A DNA stretch of 64,000 bases from Archangiaceae bacterium (GTDB taxonomy: Bacteria > Myxococcota > Myxococcia > Myxococcales > Myxococcaceae), in contig JADJNS010000012.1 of assembly GCA_016714225.1 (NCBI GenBank), positions 124,001 to 188,000 of the forward strand. The letters run 5' to 3'. A program made the translations under genes and the position numbers. The first letter of the stretch is position 1. Each line of letters begins with the position of its first letter. Below are positions 32,310-41,061 of the stretch, in pieces. The notes beneath the pieces are model-generated. The model was not told where the DNA came from. It searched no databases and saw nothing but the letters and a program-made list of their open reading frames with translations.

Positions 32310-33421
32310 AGGGTGTCGAGGTCGAGCAGCTGGTATTGCTCGACCGGCGCGTAGTTCATGCCCCCGTCGATGAACAGCAGGCGCGCGCTGCGCGAGGTGC
32401 CGGCGCGGTACTGCACCCGGTCGCCCTGCACGATGAGCTCGCGCAGGGGGCCGTCACCGGCCGGCTCACCTTCGGCCCACTCGCCCAGCAGGTCGACGCA
32501 CTTGCCGTCGCGAATGTGGCCGATCACCTGGGTGATGCCCTCGGGCAGCTGGCGCGGGTCATAGCGCCGCCGCATCGGGCCCTCGAACTGCTCTCTCAAC
32601 CCGCGCTCGGGGTGTGCCGGCCGGTGGGCGAGCATGCCGCGCGCTTCGCCGCTGGCGCGGCTGCCCGGGCGGTAGAGCGGGGCCAGCGAGAGCGGCCCGT
32701 GCGACCACCGCTGCACCGCGCCATCGAGAAAGCGACCCAGCGCTTCGGCGATCGCCGGGGCCGGGCCGTGCGGCGCGCCGATCAGGTCGAGCTCGGCGGT
32801 GGTGACCCCGGCGTGCACCAGCAAGAGCTCGCCATGCGCGTGCGCCAGGCGGAGGCGGCCCTCGCGCAAGAGCAGCGTCACCAGCCCGCGCTGCTGCACC
32901 GAGAACGACGAGAAGTCGCGGGCGACGATCTCGCTGTCGGGGAACTGCGGCCACCGGGCCAGAAACGCCTGCTGCAGCGCTGCGACCCGCTCACCCCGGT
33001 TGTAGGCTCCGTCGGCGTCTTCGCGGGCCGCCAGGTAGCTGTTCGAGTCGAGGGTGGCCAGCTCGCCGACCCGTGCGCTGTCGTGGTTGCCCATGATCAG
33101 GCAAACCTGATCGGCCGGGTGCGCGGCGAGCCACGACAGCAGCTGCAGCCCCTCTTCGGTCGACCAGCGCCGCCACGCGGTGGGGCCGTAGTCGAAGTGG
33201 TCTCCGATCGAAGTGAGGTGCACCGAAGGCAGCAGGCGACCGGCATCACCCAGCAGCCCGTGCGCGTCGAGAATGGCGAGAAAGGTCGCCAGCGGCGCCT
33301 GTGCGTCGCCGATCGCCACGTGCACGGTGCGCGCGACCCCGTCGGCCCTGGCCGAGACCGGCTCGCGCGCGTCGAGCACCGCGCGGCGCAGCGCCTGCTC
33401 GATGCGGTTCGTGCCGGCCAT
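32273..33421 (-). CDS. Calcineurin-like metallophosphatase
   Basis: 382 residues from ATG 33421 (MAGTNRIEQALRR). The open frame begins at 33622, but the extra part overlaps the divergent TSUP gene. Metal-binding motifs: HVAIGDAQAPLATFLAILD, LTSIGDHFDYGP, CLIMGNHDSA, LLLVHAGVTTAE and QVIGHIRDGKC. These are in the order of the PPP/bis(5'-nucleosyl)-tetraphosphatase class. Substrate unknown. The last 37 bp overlap the convergent EEP gene, an unusually deep 3' overlap. Confidence 0.82.
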   Translation of the reverse strand: MAGTNRIEQALRRAVLDAREPVSARADGVARTVHVAIGDAQAPLATFLAILDAHGLLGDAGRLLPSVHLTSIGDHFDYGPTAWRRWSTEEGLQLLSWLAAHPADQVCLIMGNHDSARVGELATLDSNSYLAAREDADGAYNRGERVAALQQAFLARWPQFPDSEIVARDFSSFSVQQRGLVTLLLREGRLRLAHAHGELLLVHAGVTTAELDLIGAPHGPAPAIAEALGRFLDGAVQRWSHGPLSLAPLYRPGSRASGEARGMLAHRPAHPERGLREQFEGPMRRRYDPRQLPEGITQVIGHIRDGKCVDLLGEWAEGEPAGDGPLRELIVQGDRVQYRAGTSRSARLLFIDGGMNYAPVEQYQLLDLDTLQPRVKLAISGT

Positions 33422-33443
33422 GGCGCTGTTATACGGAGTTCGA

Positions 33444-34196
33444 ATGGGTTTTTGGGACGCAGCGCTGCTCGTCTTGGCGGCGTGTGGCGCGGGTGCACTG
33501 AACGCGATCGCCGGGGGCGGCAGCTTCCTCTCTTTTCCCGCCCTGGTGCTCACCGGGGTTCCCGCCCTCTCCGCCAACGCCACCTCGACCGTCGCCCTGT
33601 GGCCCGGCTCGCTGGCCAGCACGCTCGCCTACCGCGACGAACTGCGGGCCTCGCGCGAGCACCTCATCTGGCTCTCCGCGGTCTCGCTGGGCGGCGGCAT
33701 CTGCGGCGCGCTGCTGCTCTTGCTCACCCCCAGCAAGACCTTCGAGGCGATGGTGCCTTTTCTGCTGCTCATCGCCACGCTGATGTTCACCTTCGGCGAG
33801 GCGCTGCGCCGGCGGGTGCCCGCGCTCGGAGCCCGGCAGGTGGTGATGCCGCTGTGGGTGCTGATCTCGGTCTACGGCGGCTACTTCGGCGGTGGCATGA
33901 GCCTGATGATGCTCGCAGCGCTCACCCTCGCCGCGGTGGGAGATCTGCACCGCATGAACGCGCTCAAGTCGGGCCTGGGCGTGCTGGTGAACGGCGTGGC
34001 GGTGGCGGTGTTCGCGGTGGCCGGGGCGGTGCAGTGGGCGCAGGCCGGGCTGATGGTCGTCGGCTCGGTGCTGGGCGGGTACCTGGGCGCGCGTCTGGCG
34101 CGCAAGGTCGACCCGAAGCGGGTGCGGCCACTGGTGGTGGCTCTGGGGTGGGGGCTCACCGCGGCGTTCTTCTGGCGAACGTTCGGTCGGGTCTGA
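33444..34196 (+). CDS. TSUP (TauE/SafE) family permease
   Basis: 250 residues from ATG 33444; the frame opens earlier (33213), but this ATG starts the first helix directly. Eight hydrophobic helices in two repeats. The repeat motif is seen as LNAIAGGGSFLSFPALVLTG, followed by VPALSANATSTVALWPGS, and again as GGYFGGGMSLMMLAALTL. TSUP permeases export sulfite, sulfoacetate or related sulfur and organic anions. No sulfur-metabolism genes adjoin it. 22 bp separate its start from the divergent metallophosphatase start. Confidence 0.85.
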   Translation: MGFWDAALLVLAACGAGALNAIAGGGSFLSFPALVLTGVPALSANATSTVALWPGSLASTLAYRDELRASREHLIWLSAVSLGGGICGALLLLLTPSKTFEAMVPFLLLIATLMFTFGEALRRRVPALGARQVVMPLWVLISVYGGYFGGGMSLMMLAALTLAAVGDLHRMNALKSGLGVLVNGVAVAVFAVAGAVQWAQAGLMVVGSVLGGYLGARLARKVDPKRVRPLVVALGWGLTAAFFWRTFGRV

Positions 34197-34197
34197 G

Positions 34198-35028
34198 TCA
34201 GCGCGGCAAGAAGGCGCCCAGCTCGGGGTGCTCGGCGCCCAGGGCGCTCAGCGCGCCCTGCGCCGCGTCGATCTTCTCGCGCACGTGCGACAGCAGGTGC
34301 TCGCGATTCGGGTCTTGCAGCACCTCTGCCGTCGAAGCGGTGAACCGGGCCGCCAGCACGGTCAGCGCGTCGGCCCCCGAGGCTCCGCGATCGGCCGCCT
34401 GCTGCGCGGTGCGCGACAGCTTCACCCCGAACTCGCCCATCTTCACCGAGGCCGCCGAGGTGGTCAGCGCGGCCGCCTTGGCCAGCTGCCCGGCGACCGA
34501 ATTCACCACCTGCGCGCCCAGCGCGGCGTCGCCCTGCGCGGCGAGCTGCTCGACCACCGCCACGAACTGCCGGCCCTGCAGCGCCACCTGCTCGGCCGAG
34601 CCCTTGAGCTGCTGGCCCTTTTCACCGAAGAGGCGAACGCCGAGCTGCGCCGCCTGCGGGTCGCTGTGCGCCTCGCGCAGGGCGTAGGGCTGCAACCCCA
34701 GCGCCCACCCGGTGCCCTGGTCGGCCAGCCGAGCAAACGCCGCCGAGACCGCCCGGGCCGCCGCCGCGCCGCCCTTGGGCAGCGACAGCTCGGTCACCCA
34801 GCCCAGCACTCCGCGGGCGAGGTGGCCGGGGTGCGCCGCGCCCCCCGCCGCGCCCTCGAGCGCGTTCGAGGTGACGTTGGTCAGCTCCTCGCCGTACTGG
34901 TCGGCGCGCCGCGCGATGGCCCGCGCCGCCTTCACCGCGGGCTTCTTCAGCGAGCCGCCCGCTTTGTGCAGCTGCCGCGAGAGCGCTTCGAGCTGCGGCT
35001 TGGTTCCGAGGTTGCGTCTGACGGTCAC
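34198..35028 (-). CDS. Ala-rich helical protein, unknown
   Basis: 276 residues from GTG 35028. Almost entirely helical and rich in Ala, Gln and Leu (LEALSRQLHKAGGSLKKPAV, AVVEQLAAQGDAALGAQVVN), with no membrane helix or signal. The repeated amphipathic pattern suggests a coiled or bundle-forming protein. It begins 14 bp after the SCP2-like gene, so they are probably co-transcribed. Family not recognised. Confidence 0.6.
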   Translation of the reverse strand: MTVRRNLGTKPQLEALSRQLHKAGGSLKKPAVKAARAIARRADQYGEELTNVTSNALEGAAGGAAHPGHLARGVLGWVTELSLPKGGAAAARAVSAAFARLADQGTGWALGLQPYALREAHSDPQAAQLGVRLFGEKGQQLKGSAEQVALQGRQFVAVVEQLAAQGDAALGAQVVNSVAGQLAKAAALTTSAASVKMGEFGVKLSRTAQQAADRGASGADALTVLAARFTASTAEVLQDPNREHLLSHVREKIDAAQGALSALGAEHPELGAFLPR

Positions 35029-35042
35029 GGTGGAGGGTTCCT

Positions 35043-35396
35043 CTAGCTGTCGAGCGGACGCGGAGTGAGCAGCGCAGCGAAGCGGGCGAGCACCGACAGC
35101 TCACCCTGGTAGCGAACCCGGCCGGCGCGAACCGCCTGCTCGAGGTCGAGCTGCTCGGCGAGCAGCGCTTCGAAGTCCTGGCGGGGCATCTCGACGTAGA
35201 CGTGGGAGGCCTGGCTCCCGCCGCGGCTCACCGTGCCGGCGTTCAAGTCGACCGTCCACGCCGCGCGGCGGTCGCCGAAGAGCTGAATTTCACAGATGCC
35301 GGTGGCCCCCTCGCGGCGGCCTGACTTGAGCAGCTGGGGCACCACCTCGTCGAAAAACCGCTCCGGAGTGATGGAAACCGCCGAACCCTCTGTCAT
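35043..35396 (-). CDS. SCP2 sterol-binding-like domain protein
   Basis: 117 residues. The SCP2 fold is suggested by FFDEVVPQLLKSGRREGATG, AAWTVDLNAGTVSRGG, SHVYVEMPRQDFEALLAEQL and the basic strand GRVRYQGELSVLARFAALL. The domain binds hydrophobic ligands such as lipids or acyl chains. It lies upstream of, and in the same direction as, an Ala-rich protein, and next to an acyl-CoA synthetase gene, which fits a lipid-related role; that link is inference. Confidence 0.7.
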   Translation of the reverse strand: MTEGSAVSITPERFFDEVVPQLLKSGRREGATGICEIQLFGDRRAAWTVDLNAGTVSRGGSQASHVYVEMPRQDFEALLAEQLDLEQAVRAGRVRYQGELSVLARFAALLTPRPLDS

Positions 35397-35512
35397 CTCG
35401 CTCCCTTTGAACCGTTGTCATTACAGCGCAGCTCGTGCCGATTGCAACCGTCGCCCAAGAAATTGAGAAAAAGTCCCGGCAGGTTGGCCGACGTCGGCTC
35501 GACGGGTTGGGG

Positions 35513-37315
35513 TCAGGCGGCGTCGGCGACGCTGCCCGCGTAGAACCCGTCGAGCAATTCTTTGTACTTGGCCTCGACGGCCTTGCGCTTGACCTTGAGC
35601 GAGGGGGTCAGGTCGCCGTCTTTCTCGGTGAGCTCCCTGGGGAGAATGGCGAACTTCTTGATCGACTCGTAGCTCGAGAGGGTCGCGTTGAGCTGATCGA
35701 AGTACGGCTTGATGAGCGCGTGAGTCTTGGCGTCCTTCACGATGTCGGCGTAGCCGCCCGGCACGCCGTTCTCGCGGGCCCACTTGGTGAGATCGGCCTC
35801 AGACAGGGCCACCAGCGCGGTGCAGAAGTTGCGGTTGTTGCCGTGCACCACCACCTCGCTGGCGTACGGGCAGATGGTCTTGAAGCGGCCTTCGATCTCT
35901 TGCGGGGCCACATACTTGCCGCCCGAGGTCTTGATCAGATCTTTCTTGCGGTCGGTGATCTTCAAGATGCCCTGCGCGTCGACCTGGCCGATGTCGCCGG
36001 TGCACAGCCAGCCGTCTTTGAGCGCCTCTTTCGTGGCGTCGGGCTGGTTGCGGTAGCCGCGCATGATGCCCCGGCCCTTGATGAGAATTTCTCCGTCTTC
36101 GGCGATCTTCAGCTGGGTGCCGGGGGCCGGCTGCCCGACGGTGCCGAACTTGAAGCTGTCGGGGCGGTTCACGAACGAGAACGCGCTCGACTCGGTCAGC
36201 CCGTAGCCCTCGAGAATCAGCACGTCACAGGCGTGAAAGAACTCGGCCAGCTCGCGCGCCAGCGGCGCCGAGCCCGAGACGAAGTAGCGCAGCCGGCCGC
36301 CGAACAGATCATCGGTCACCTTGTGCAGCGCGAGCTTCTTGGCCAGCGCGTACTTGAGCCCGAGGAAGCCGCCCACGCTCTGGTGCGCCTGCTTCACCTT
36401 CGACACCTCTTTGCCCACCCCCAACGCCCACTGGAAGATCTTGAACTTGAGGTCACCGCCCGCCTTCGCCTTCGAGAGAATGCCGTTGTAGGCCTTCTCG
36501 AAGATGCGGGGCACCGCGGCCACGAAGGTCGGCTTCACCCCGCTCAGGTTCGGCACGATCTTGTCGACCCGCCCGTCGACCGCGGTCTTGAAGCCGATCT
36601 TCATCTGCACCACCTCGAGCACCTTGCCGAACGAGTGCGAGAGCGGCAGCCAGAGAAACTGCAGGTCGTCTTCGCGCAAGATGTTGAGCTGCTCGATCGC
36701 CTCGGCCTCGTACACCCAGCTGTCGTGGGTCAGCTCGACGCCCTTGGGCTTGCCGGTGGTGCCCGACGTGTAGATCAGCACCGAGAGCGAGTCGGGCTTC
36801 ACGCTGCCGGCGATCTTCTCGTACTCCTCCTGGCTGGCCCCGCGACCCTTCGCGAGCAGCTCGTCCCAGGTCATCACCCAGCCGTCGCTCGTCGCCTTGC
36901 CGTCGAAGGTGATCACCTTCTTCACGTTGGGCAGCTGCGCGCGCTGGTCGGTGAGCTTCTTCACGTGCTCTTCGCCTTCGGCGATGACGAACACTGTGCC
37001 CGAGTCTTGAATGATGTACGCCGCGTCTTCGGGCTTGGTCGACGGGTAGATGGTGGTGGTGGCGCCGCCGCCGCACAGCACGCCCATGTCGGCCACGATC
37101 CAATCGAAGCGGGTGCCCGAGAAGATCGCCACCCGCTCTTCGTTCTGCAGCCCGAGCGCGCGCAGGCCCATCGCCGCCTCGCGCACCCGCTCTCCGAACT
37201 GCCGCCAGGTGACGTGCTTCCACCCGTGCTCCTGGGGGTAGCTGAACGCCTCGCGATCAGCGCTGGCCTTCACCCGGTGCAGCACCAGCGCAGGAATCGT
37301 CTTGAGCTCGCTCAT
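35513..37315 (-). CDS. Long-chain fatty-acid-CoA ligase (AMP-forming)
   Basis: 600 residues from ATG 37315 (MSELKTIPALVLHR). The ANL-superfamily motifs are complete: SVLIYTSGTTGKPKGVELTH (P-loop A3), VLILEGYGLTESSAF (A5), GWLCTGDIGQVDAQG (A7), ITDRKKDLIKTSGGKYVAPQ (A8) and LTPSLKVKRKAVEAKY with the catalytic Lys (A10). Length and the insert after residue 230 match bacterial long-chain acyl-CoA synthetases (FadD15/ACSL type). It makes acyl-CoA from fatty acid, ATP and CoA at the membrane face. Probably monocistronic. Confidence 0.93.
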   Translation of the reverse strand: MSELKTIPALVLHRVKASADREAFSYPQEHGWKHVTWRQFGERVREAAMGLRALGLQNEERVAIFSGTRFDWIVADMGVLCGGGATTTIYPSTKPEDAAYIIQDSGTVFVIAEGEEHVKKLTDQRAQLPNVKKVITFDGKATSDGWVMTWDELLAKGRGASQEEYEKIAGSVKPDSLSVLIYTSGTTGKPKGVELTHDSWVYEAEAIEQLNILREDDLQFLWLPLSHSFGKVLEVVQMKIGFKTAVDGRVDKIVPNLSGVKPTFVAAVPRIFEKAYNGILSKAKAGGDLKFKIFQWALGVGKEVSKVKQAHQSVGGFLGLKYALAKKLALHKVTDDLFGGRLRYFVSGSAPLARELAEFFHACDVLILEGYGLTESSAFSFVNRPDSFKFGTVGQPAPGTQLKIAEDGEILIKGRGIMRGYRNQPDATKEALKDGWLCTGDIGQVDAQGILKITDRKKDLIKTSGGKYVAPQEIEGRFKTICPYASEVVVHGNNRNFCTALVALSEADLTKWARENGVPGGYADIVKDAKTHALIKPYFDQLNATLSSYESIKKFAILPRELTEKDGDLTPSLKVKRKAVEAKYKELLDGFYAGSVADAA

Positions 37316-37378
37316 GTACCGAGTTTTCGCCGACCGCCCCCGCGGTTTCAATCAAACCGGCATTTAGAAACGACGAAA

Positions 37379-37407
37379 GGGCCCCTGCGCGTGCTGCGCA
37401 GGAGCCC
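37379..37407 (-). terminator. Intrinsic terminator of the EF-G gene
   Basis: On the minus strand GGGCTCCTGCGC-AGCAC-GCGCAGGGGCCC forms a 12-bp stem (one mismatch or wobble) followed at once by TTTCGTCGTTTC. It lies about 35 bp beyond the EF-G stop codon. Confidence 0.8.
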
Positions 37408-37441
37408 TCGAAACCCGAAGGTCGTGTGGAAAAACGGGGTG

Positions 37442-39577
37442 CTACTTGCGGTCTTTCGCCTCGGCGGCCAGCTTCTCTTTGTACTTCTTGATCATCTCTT
37501 CCTGCTCGTTGCGCGGCAGCGGGCTGTAGCGGGCGAACTCCATGGTGAAGTTGCCCTTGCCCTGGGTCGCCGAGCGCAGATCGGTCGAGTACCCGAACAT
37601 GGTTGAGAGCGGAACCTCGGCCACCACCGTGACCTCGGCGCCTTCGCTCTTGGTGTCCATGATGATGCCGCGGCGCTGGTTCACCTGGCCCTGCACCGCG
37701 CCCTGGAACTCCATCGGCGCGTCGACCTCGACCTTCATGATCGGCTCGAGCACCACCGGCTTGGCGGCGAGGAACCCTTCACGGAAGCCCATCAGCGCGG
37801 CGGTCTTGAACGCCTGCTCGCTCGAGTCGACGTCGTGGTGCTTGCCGTCGTTGATGGTGCAGCGCACGCCCACGATGGGGAAGCCGACCTGCGGGCCGCG
37901 CTTGATCGCCTCTTTGAAGCCCTTGTCACACGCGGGAATGAACTCGCGGGGAATCGAGCCGCCCACGATGTCGTCGACGAACTCGTAGGTCTCGACCGCT
38001 TCGATCGGCAGCGGCTCGACGTAGCCGGCCACCCGCGCGAACTGACCCGAGCCACCGGTCTGCTTCTTGTGGGTGTAGTCGAAGTCGCCGCGCTGGCTGA
38101 TCGCCTCGCGGTACGCCACCTGCGGGCGGCCCGCCACGGTGTCGCAGTTGTACTCGCGCCGCATGCGCTCCATGTAGATGTCGAGGTGGAGCTCGCCCAT
38201 GCCCGAGATGATGGTCTGGCCCGACTCTTCGTCCTGGTGAACGCGGAAGGTGGGGTCTTCTTTGTTGAAGCGGTTGAGCGCCTTCGAGAAGTTCGCCTCG
38301 GCCGCGCGGTCTTTCGGAGCCACCGCCAGCGAGATCACCGCCGCCGGCACGTGCATCGAGGTGAGGGTGTAGTTCACCTTGCCGTCGGTGAAGGTCTCTC
38401 CCGAGCTGGCCTCGATGCCGTAGAAGGCCACGATGTCGCCGGCCGTCGCGGTCTTCACTTCCTCGCGATCGTCCGAGTGCATGCGGAACATGCGCGGCAC
38501 GCGCTCTTTGCGCTGCTGGTTGCTGGTGTTGATGATGGTGTCGCCCTGCGAGATGCGGCCCTGGTACACGCGGAAGTAGGTGAGCTGCCCGTACTGGTCT
38601 TTCTGCAGCTTGAACGCCAGGCCGACGAACGGCTTGTTGAAGTCGCTGCTCAGCACCACCTTCGCTTCGTTGTTCGACTGGTCGTGGGCGATGTTCTCGA
38701 CCTCGGTGGGGTTCGGCAGGAAGTGCATCACGCCGTCGAGCAAGAGCTGTACGCCCTTGTTGCGAAACGCCGAGCCGCACATCACCGGGGTCATCTTCAG
38801 CGCCAGCGTGGCGCGGCGAATCGCCGAGCGCAGCTCTTCGACCGAGATCGGCTCTTCGGCGAGAAACTTCTCGGCCAGCTTGTCGTCGACGTCGGCGACC
38901 TTGGCGATCATCTCTTCGCGCGCGGCCTTGGCCTCGTCGGCGTACTCGGCGGGAATGTCGGCTTCGCGAACGATCTCACCGTCTTCGCCGTCGAAGAAGA
39001 ACGCGCGGCCGATGATCGGGTCGATGATTCCGACGAACTTGTCTTCGGCGCCCATCGGCAGCTGCAGCTTCACCGGGTGGTGGCCGAGCTTCTCTTTGAG
39101 CATCTCGGCGACGCGCGCGTAGTTGGCGCCCGGGTTGTCCATCTTGTTGACGAACGCGATGCGGGGCACCTTGTAGCGCTTCATCTGCTTGTCGACGGTG
39201 ATCGACTGGCTCTGCACGCCCTTGCCGGAGTCGAGCACGAGGATGGCGCCGTCTAGGACGCGGAGGGCGCGCTCGACCTCGATGGTGAAGTCGACGTGGC
39301 CGGGGGTGTCGATGATGTTGATGTTGTGCTCTTCGAGCTGGCCCTGCGAGCCCTTCCACACGCAGTAGGTCGCGGCCGACTGGATGGTGATGCCCTTCTC
39401 GCGCTCGAGATCCATCGAGTCCATCTTGGCGCCGACGCCGTCCTTGCCGCGCACCTCGTGAATCGCGTGAATGCGGCCGGTGTAGAAGAGAATGCGCTCG
39501 GTGAGCGTGGTCTTGCCCGAGTCGATGTGCGCCGAGATGCCGATGTTGCGAATGCGTTCGAGAGGAATTGTCGCCAT
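37442..39577 (-). CDS. fusA: Elongation factor G, spd/mitochondrial-like subtype
   Basis: 711 residues from ATG 39577 (MATIPLERIRNIGISAHID). Translocation GTPase: G1 AHIDSGKT, G3 DTPGHVDF and G4 NKMD, then domains II-V with GMGELHLDIYMERMRREYNC and GFREGFLAAKPVVLEPIM. Several diagnostic positions differ from the usual bacterial EF-G: SAHIDSGKTTLTERILFYTG (not MAHIDAGKTTTTER), MDSMDLEREKGITIQSAATY (not MDWMEQERERGITI). These are those of the spdEFG1 group (spirochaetes, planctomycetes, delta-proteobacteria), the relative of mitochondrial EFG1. It stands alone, outside a str operon. Confidence 0.93.
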   Translation of the reverse strand: MATIPLERIRNIGISAHIDSGKTTLTERILFYTGRIHAIHEVRGKDGVGAKMDSMDLEREKGITIQSAATYCVWKGSQGQLEEHNINIIDTPGHVDFTIEVERALRVLDGAILVLDSGKGVQSQSITVDKQMKRYKVPRIAFVNKMDNPGANYARVAEMLKEKLGHHPVKLQLPMGAEDKFVGIIDPIIGRAFFFDGEDGEIVREADIPAEYADEAKAAREEMIAKVADVDDKLAEKFLAEEPISVEELRSAIRRATLALKMTPVMCGSAFRNKGVQLLLDGVMHFLPNPTEVENIAHDQSNNEAKVVLSSDFNKPFVGLAFKLQKDQYGQLTYFRVYQGRISQGDTIINTSNQQRKERVPRMFRMHSDDREEVKTATAGDIVAFYGIEASSGETFTDGKVNYTLTSMHVPAAVISLAVAPKDRAAEANFSKALNRFNKEDPTFRVHQDEESGQTIISGMGELHLDIYMERMRREYNCDTVAGRPQVAYREAISQRGDFDYTHKKQTGGSGQFARVAGYVEPLPIEAVETYEFVDDIVGGSIPREFIPACDKGFKEAIKRGPQVGFPIVGVRCTINDGKHHDVDSSEQAFKTAALMGFREGFLAAKPVVLEPIMKVEVDAPMEFQGAVQGQVNQRRGIIMDTKSEGAEVTVVAEVPLSTMFGYSTDLRSATQGKGNFTMEFARYSPLPRNEQEEMIKKYKEKLAAEAKDRK

Positions 39578-39621
39578 GGGCGGGCGCATTACCTCAAAGC
39601 GCGATAGAGGGTAAAGGGTAG

Positions 39622-40617
39622 ATGACTGACCCGTTGGAACTGCCGGCCTTCGCCCCCCACGAGCGGGTGTGCGGCAACTGCAAGCTGTGGCGCGCCCACT
39701 CGGTGCACGAGGTCAAGGGGTGGGTGGGGCAGTGCCGGGTGCAAGAGAACCGCGGCATGTTTCCGCCCTCGGCGCCGATCTGCGACGCGTTCGCGCCCCG
39801 CGGCGAGGTGACCGCCCGGCCGAGCGCCGTCGAAGAGCCCAAGGCGCGCCGGCTCAAGCCGATCGGCCCCGAAGTGCGCCGCGCCGGGGTGGCGCCGGCG
39901 GTGGTGACCGAGGTGGCGCGCAGCACCCGTGGTGACGAAGCAGTCGACCTGCAGCTGGGAGCCGGAATGACTCGAGACGAGCTGATGGACCTGTTCCTCG
40001 AAGCCAGCGGCCTGGCCGAGGTGAACCTGGCGCCCAAGTGGGAGGGCGGGGTGCTGCAGATCATGCCCCAAGAGGCATCGCTGCAGGGCAAAGAGGTGCC
40101 GGTCGACGCCATGTTCCACAAGGTGGTGATGATTCGCGACAAGCTGCGCACCCTCGAGCAGAAGGTGAACGCCAACCCGTCGCTCACCGACGTGCAGAAG
40201 GTCGAGCTGCAGCAGCTCATCACCCGTACCTACGCGGCGCTGGCGGGGCTCAACATGCTCTTCCGCGACGTCGACCCGGTGGCGCGCGACGACGTACGGC
40301 AGATCTTCCACCAGGCGCTGGGTGCCCACGACGTGGCCCTGGCCCCCAAGTGGGAGGGCGGCTCGGTGCAGGTGGTGCCCAAAGACGGCGGCCAGGCCCG
40401 CGAATGGCCGATCGGCGCGCTGCTCGACCGGGTGGTGGTCATTCGCGACCGCTTCCGCGTGCTCGAGAAGCGCATCGCCGCTCACCCCAAGCTCGAGCCG
40501 GGCGAGAAGACCGACCTGCAGAGCTACGTCACCCGCTGCTACGGCTCACTGACCACCTTCAACGCGCTGTTCCGCGACAAGGCAGACCAGTTCGTGGGGC
40601 AGAAGGGCGACGAGTAG
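39622..40617 (+). CDS. Two-repeat protein with N-terminal Cys cluster, unknown
   Basis: 331 residues, ATG 39622 behind AAAGGG. Residues 15-54 hold a putative zinc site (CGNCKLWRAHS ... GQCRVQENRG ... APICDAF). After a linker, two homologous halves of about 100 residues follow, each with LAPKWEGG, a short acidic strand (LQIMPQ or VQVVPK) and a helical part (VVMIRDKLRTLEQKVNANPS / VVVIRDRFRVLEKRIAAHPK) ending in TYAALAGLNMLFRD / CYGSLTTFNALFRD. The internal duplication is obvious; I do not recognise the family. Divergent from EF-G (44 bp). Confidence 0.7.
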   Translation: MTDPLELPAFAPHERVCGNCKLWRAHSVHEVKGWVGQCRVQENRGMFPPSAPICDAFAPRGEVTARPSAVEEPKARRLKPIGPEVRRAGVAPAVVTEVARSTRGDEAVDLQLGAGMTRDELMDLFLEASGLAEVNLAPKWEGGVLQIMPQEASLQGKEVPVDAMFHKVVMIRDKLRTLEQKVNANPSLTDVQKVELQQLITRTYAALAGLNMLFRDVDPVARDDVRQIFHQALGAHDVALAPKWEGGSVQVVPKDGGQAREWPIGALLDRVVVIRDRFRVLEKRIAAHPKLEPGEKTDLQSYVTRCYGSLTTFNALFRDKADQFVGQKGDE

Positions 40618-40618
40618 C

Positions 40619-41038
40619 TCAGCCGATCTTGAACGACGCGAAGAGCGTCTCGAACTCTTTGCGCCGGTGGTCGAGGCTCGGCCCGGTCGAGGCGCTGAGC
40701 ACGTAGCCCCGCTTCCCCTTCACCAGAAACAGCATCATGGTCGCCAGCGGTATGCCTGACGGGTTGACGCTCGAGCACTCGAGCATCGGGCCGCTCAGGT
40801 CGCCGGCCTTGCCCACCGAGACCTTGGTGATGCTGAGCCGCGACTTCGGGCCCTGGCTCTTGAGCTGCGCTTCTTTGAACTTTTCGGCCGTCAAGCCTTC
40901 GGGCACGTCTTCGACCATCACGTGAAACGTGCAGGTCGGCACCGAGCTGCCCGGTGGGTTCGGCGAGGTGAACAGCACCATGCGCCCGCTGTACCCCTGG
41001 GGCAGATCAACCGACCAGCCGTCGACCGTCTGTTTCAT
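40619..41038 (-). CDS. Small DcrB/PsbP-like protein, unknown
   Basis: 139 residues from ATG 41038. No signal peptide. The sequence (TVDGWSVDLPQGYSGRMVLF, TCTFHVMVEDVPEGLTAEKF, GYVLSASTGPSLDHRRKEFE) shows the strand-helix pattern and C-terminal FETLFASFKI ending typical of DcrB/PsbP/Mog1-fold proteins. Function unknown. It converges on the two-repeat protein gene, overlapping or touching its 3' end. Confidence 0.6.
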   Translation of the reverse strand: MKQTVDGWSVDLPQGYSGRMVLFTSPNPPGSSVPTCTFHVMVEDVPEGLTAEKFKEAQLKSQGPKSRLSITKVSVGKAGDLSGPMLECSSVNPSGIPLATMMLFLVKGKRGYVLSASTGPSLDHRRKEFETLFASFKIG

Positions 41039-41061
41039 GGCCAACGTCTAGCGCCGGCCGC

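Noticed and set aside
32336..34687. 783-residue open frame on the plus strand
   Set aside because: It lies antisense to the metallophosphatase and over the TSUP gene, with an Arg/Ala/Gln-rich composition typical of shadow frames in GC-rich DNA.
35435..37606. 723-residue open frame antisense to the acyl-CoA synthetase
   Set aside because: Composition (His/Val/Ala/Arg repeats) and exact overlap with a well-supported gene mark it as a shadow frame.
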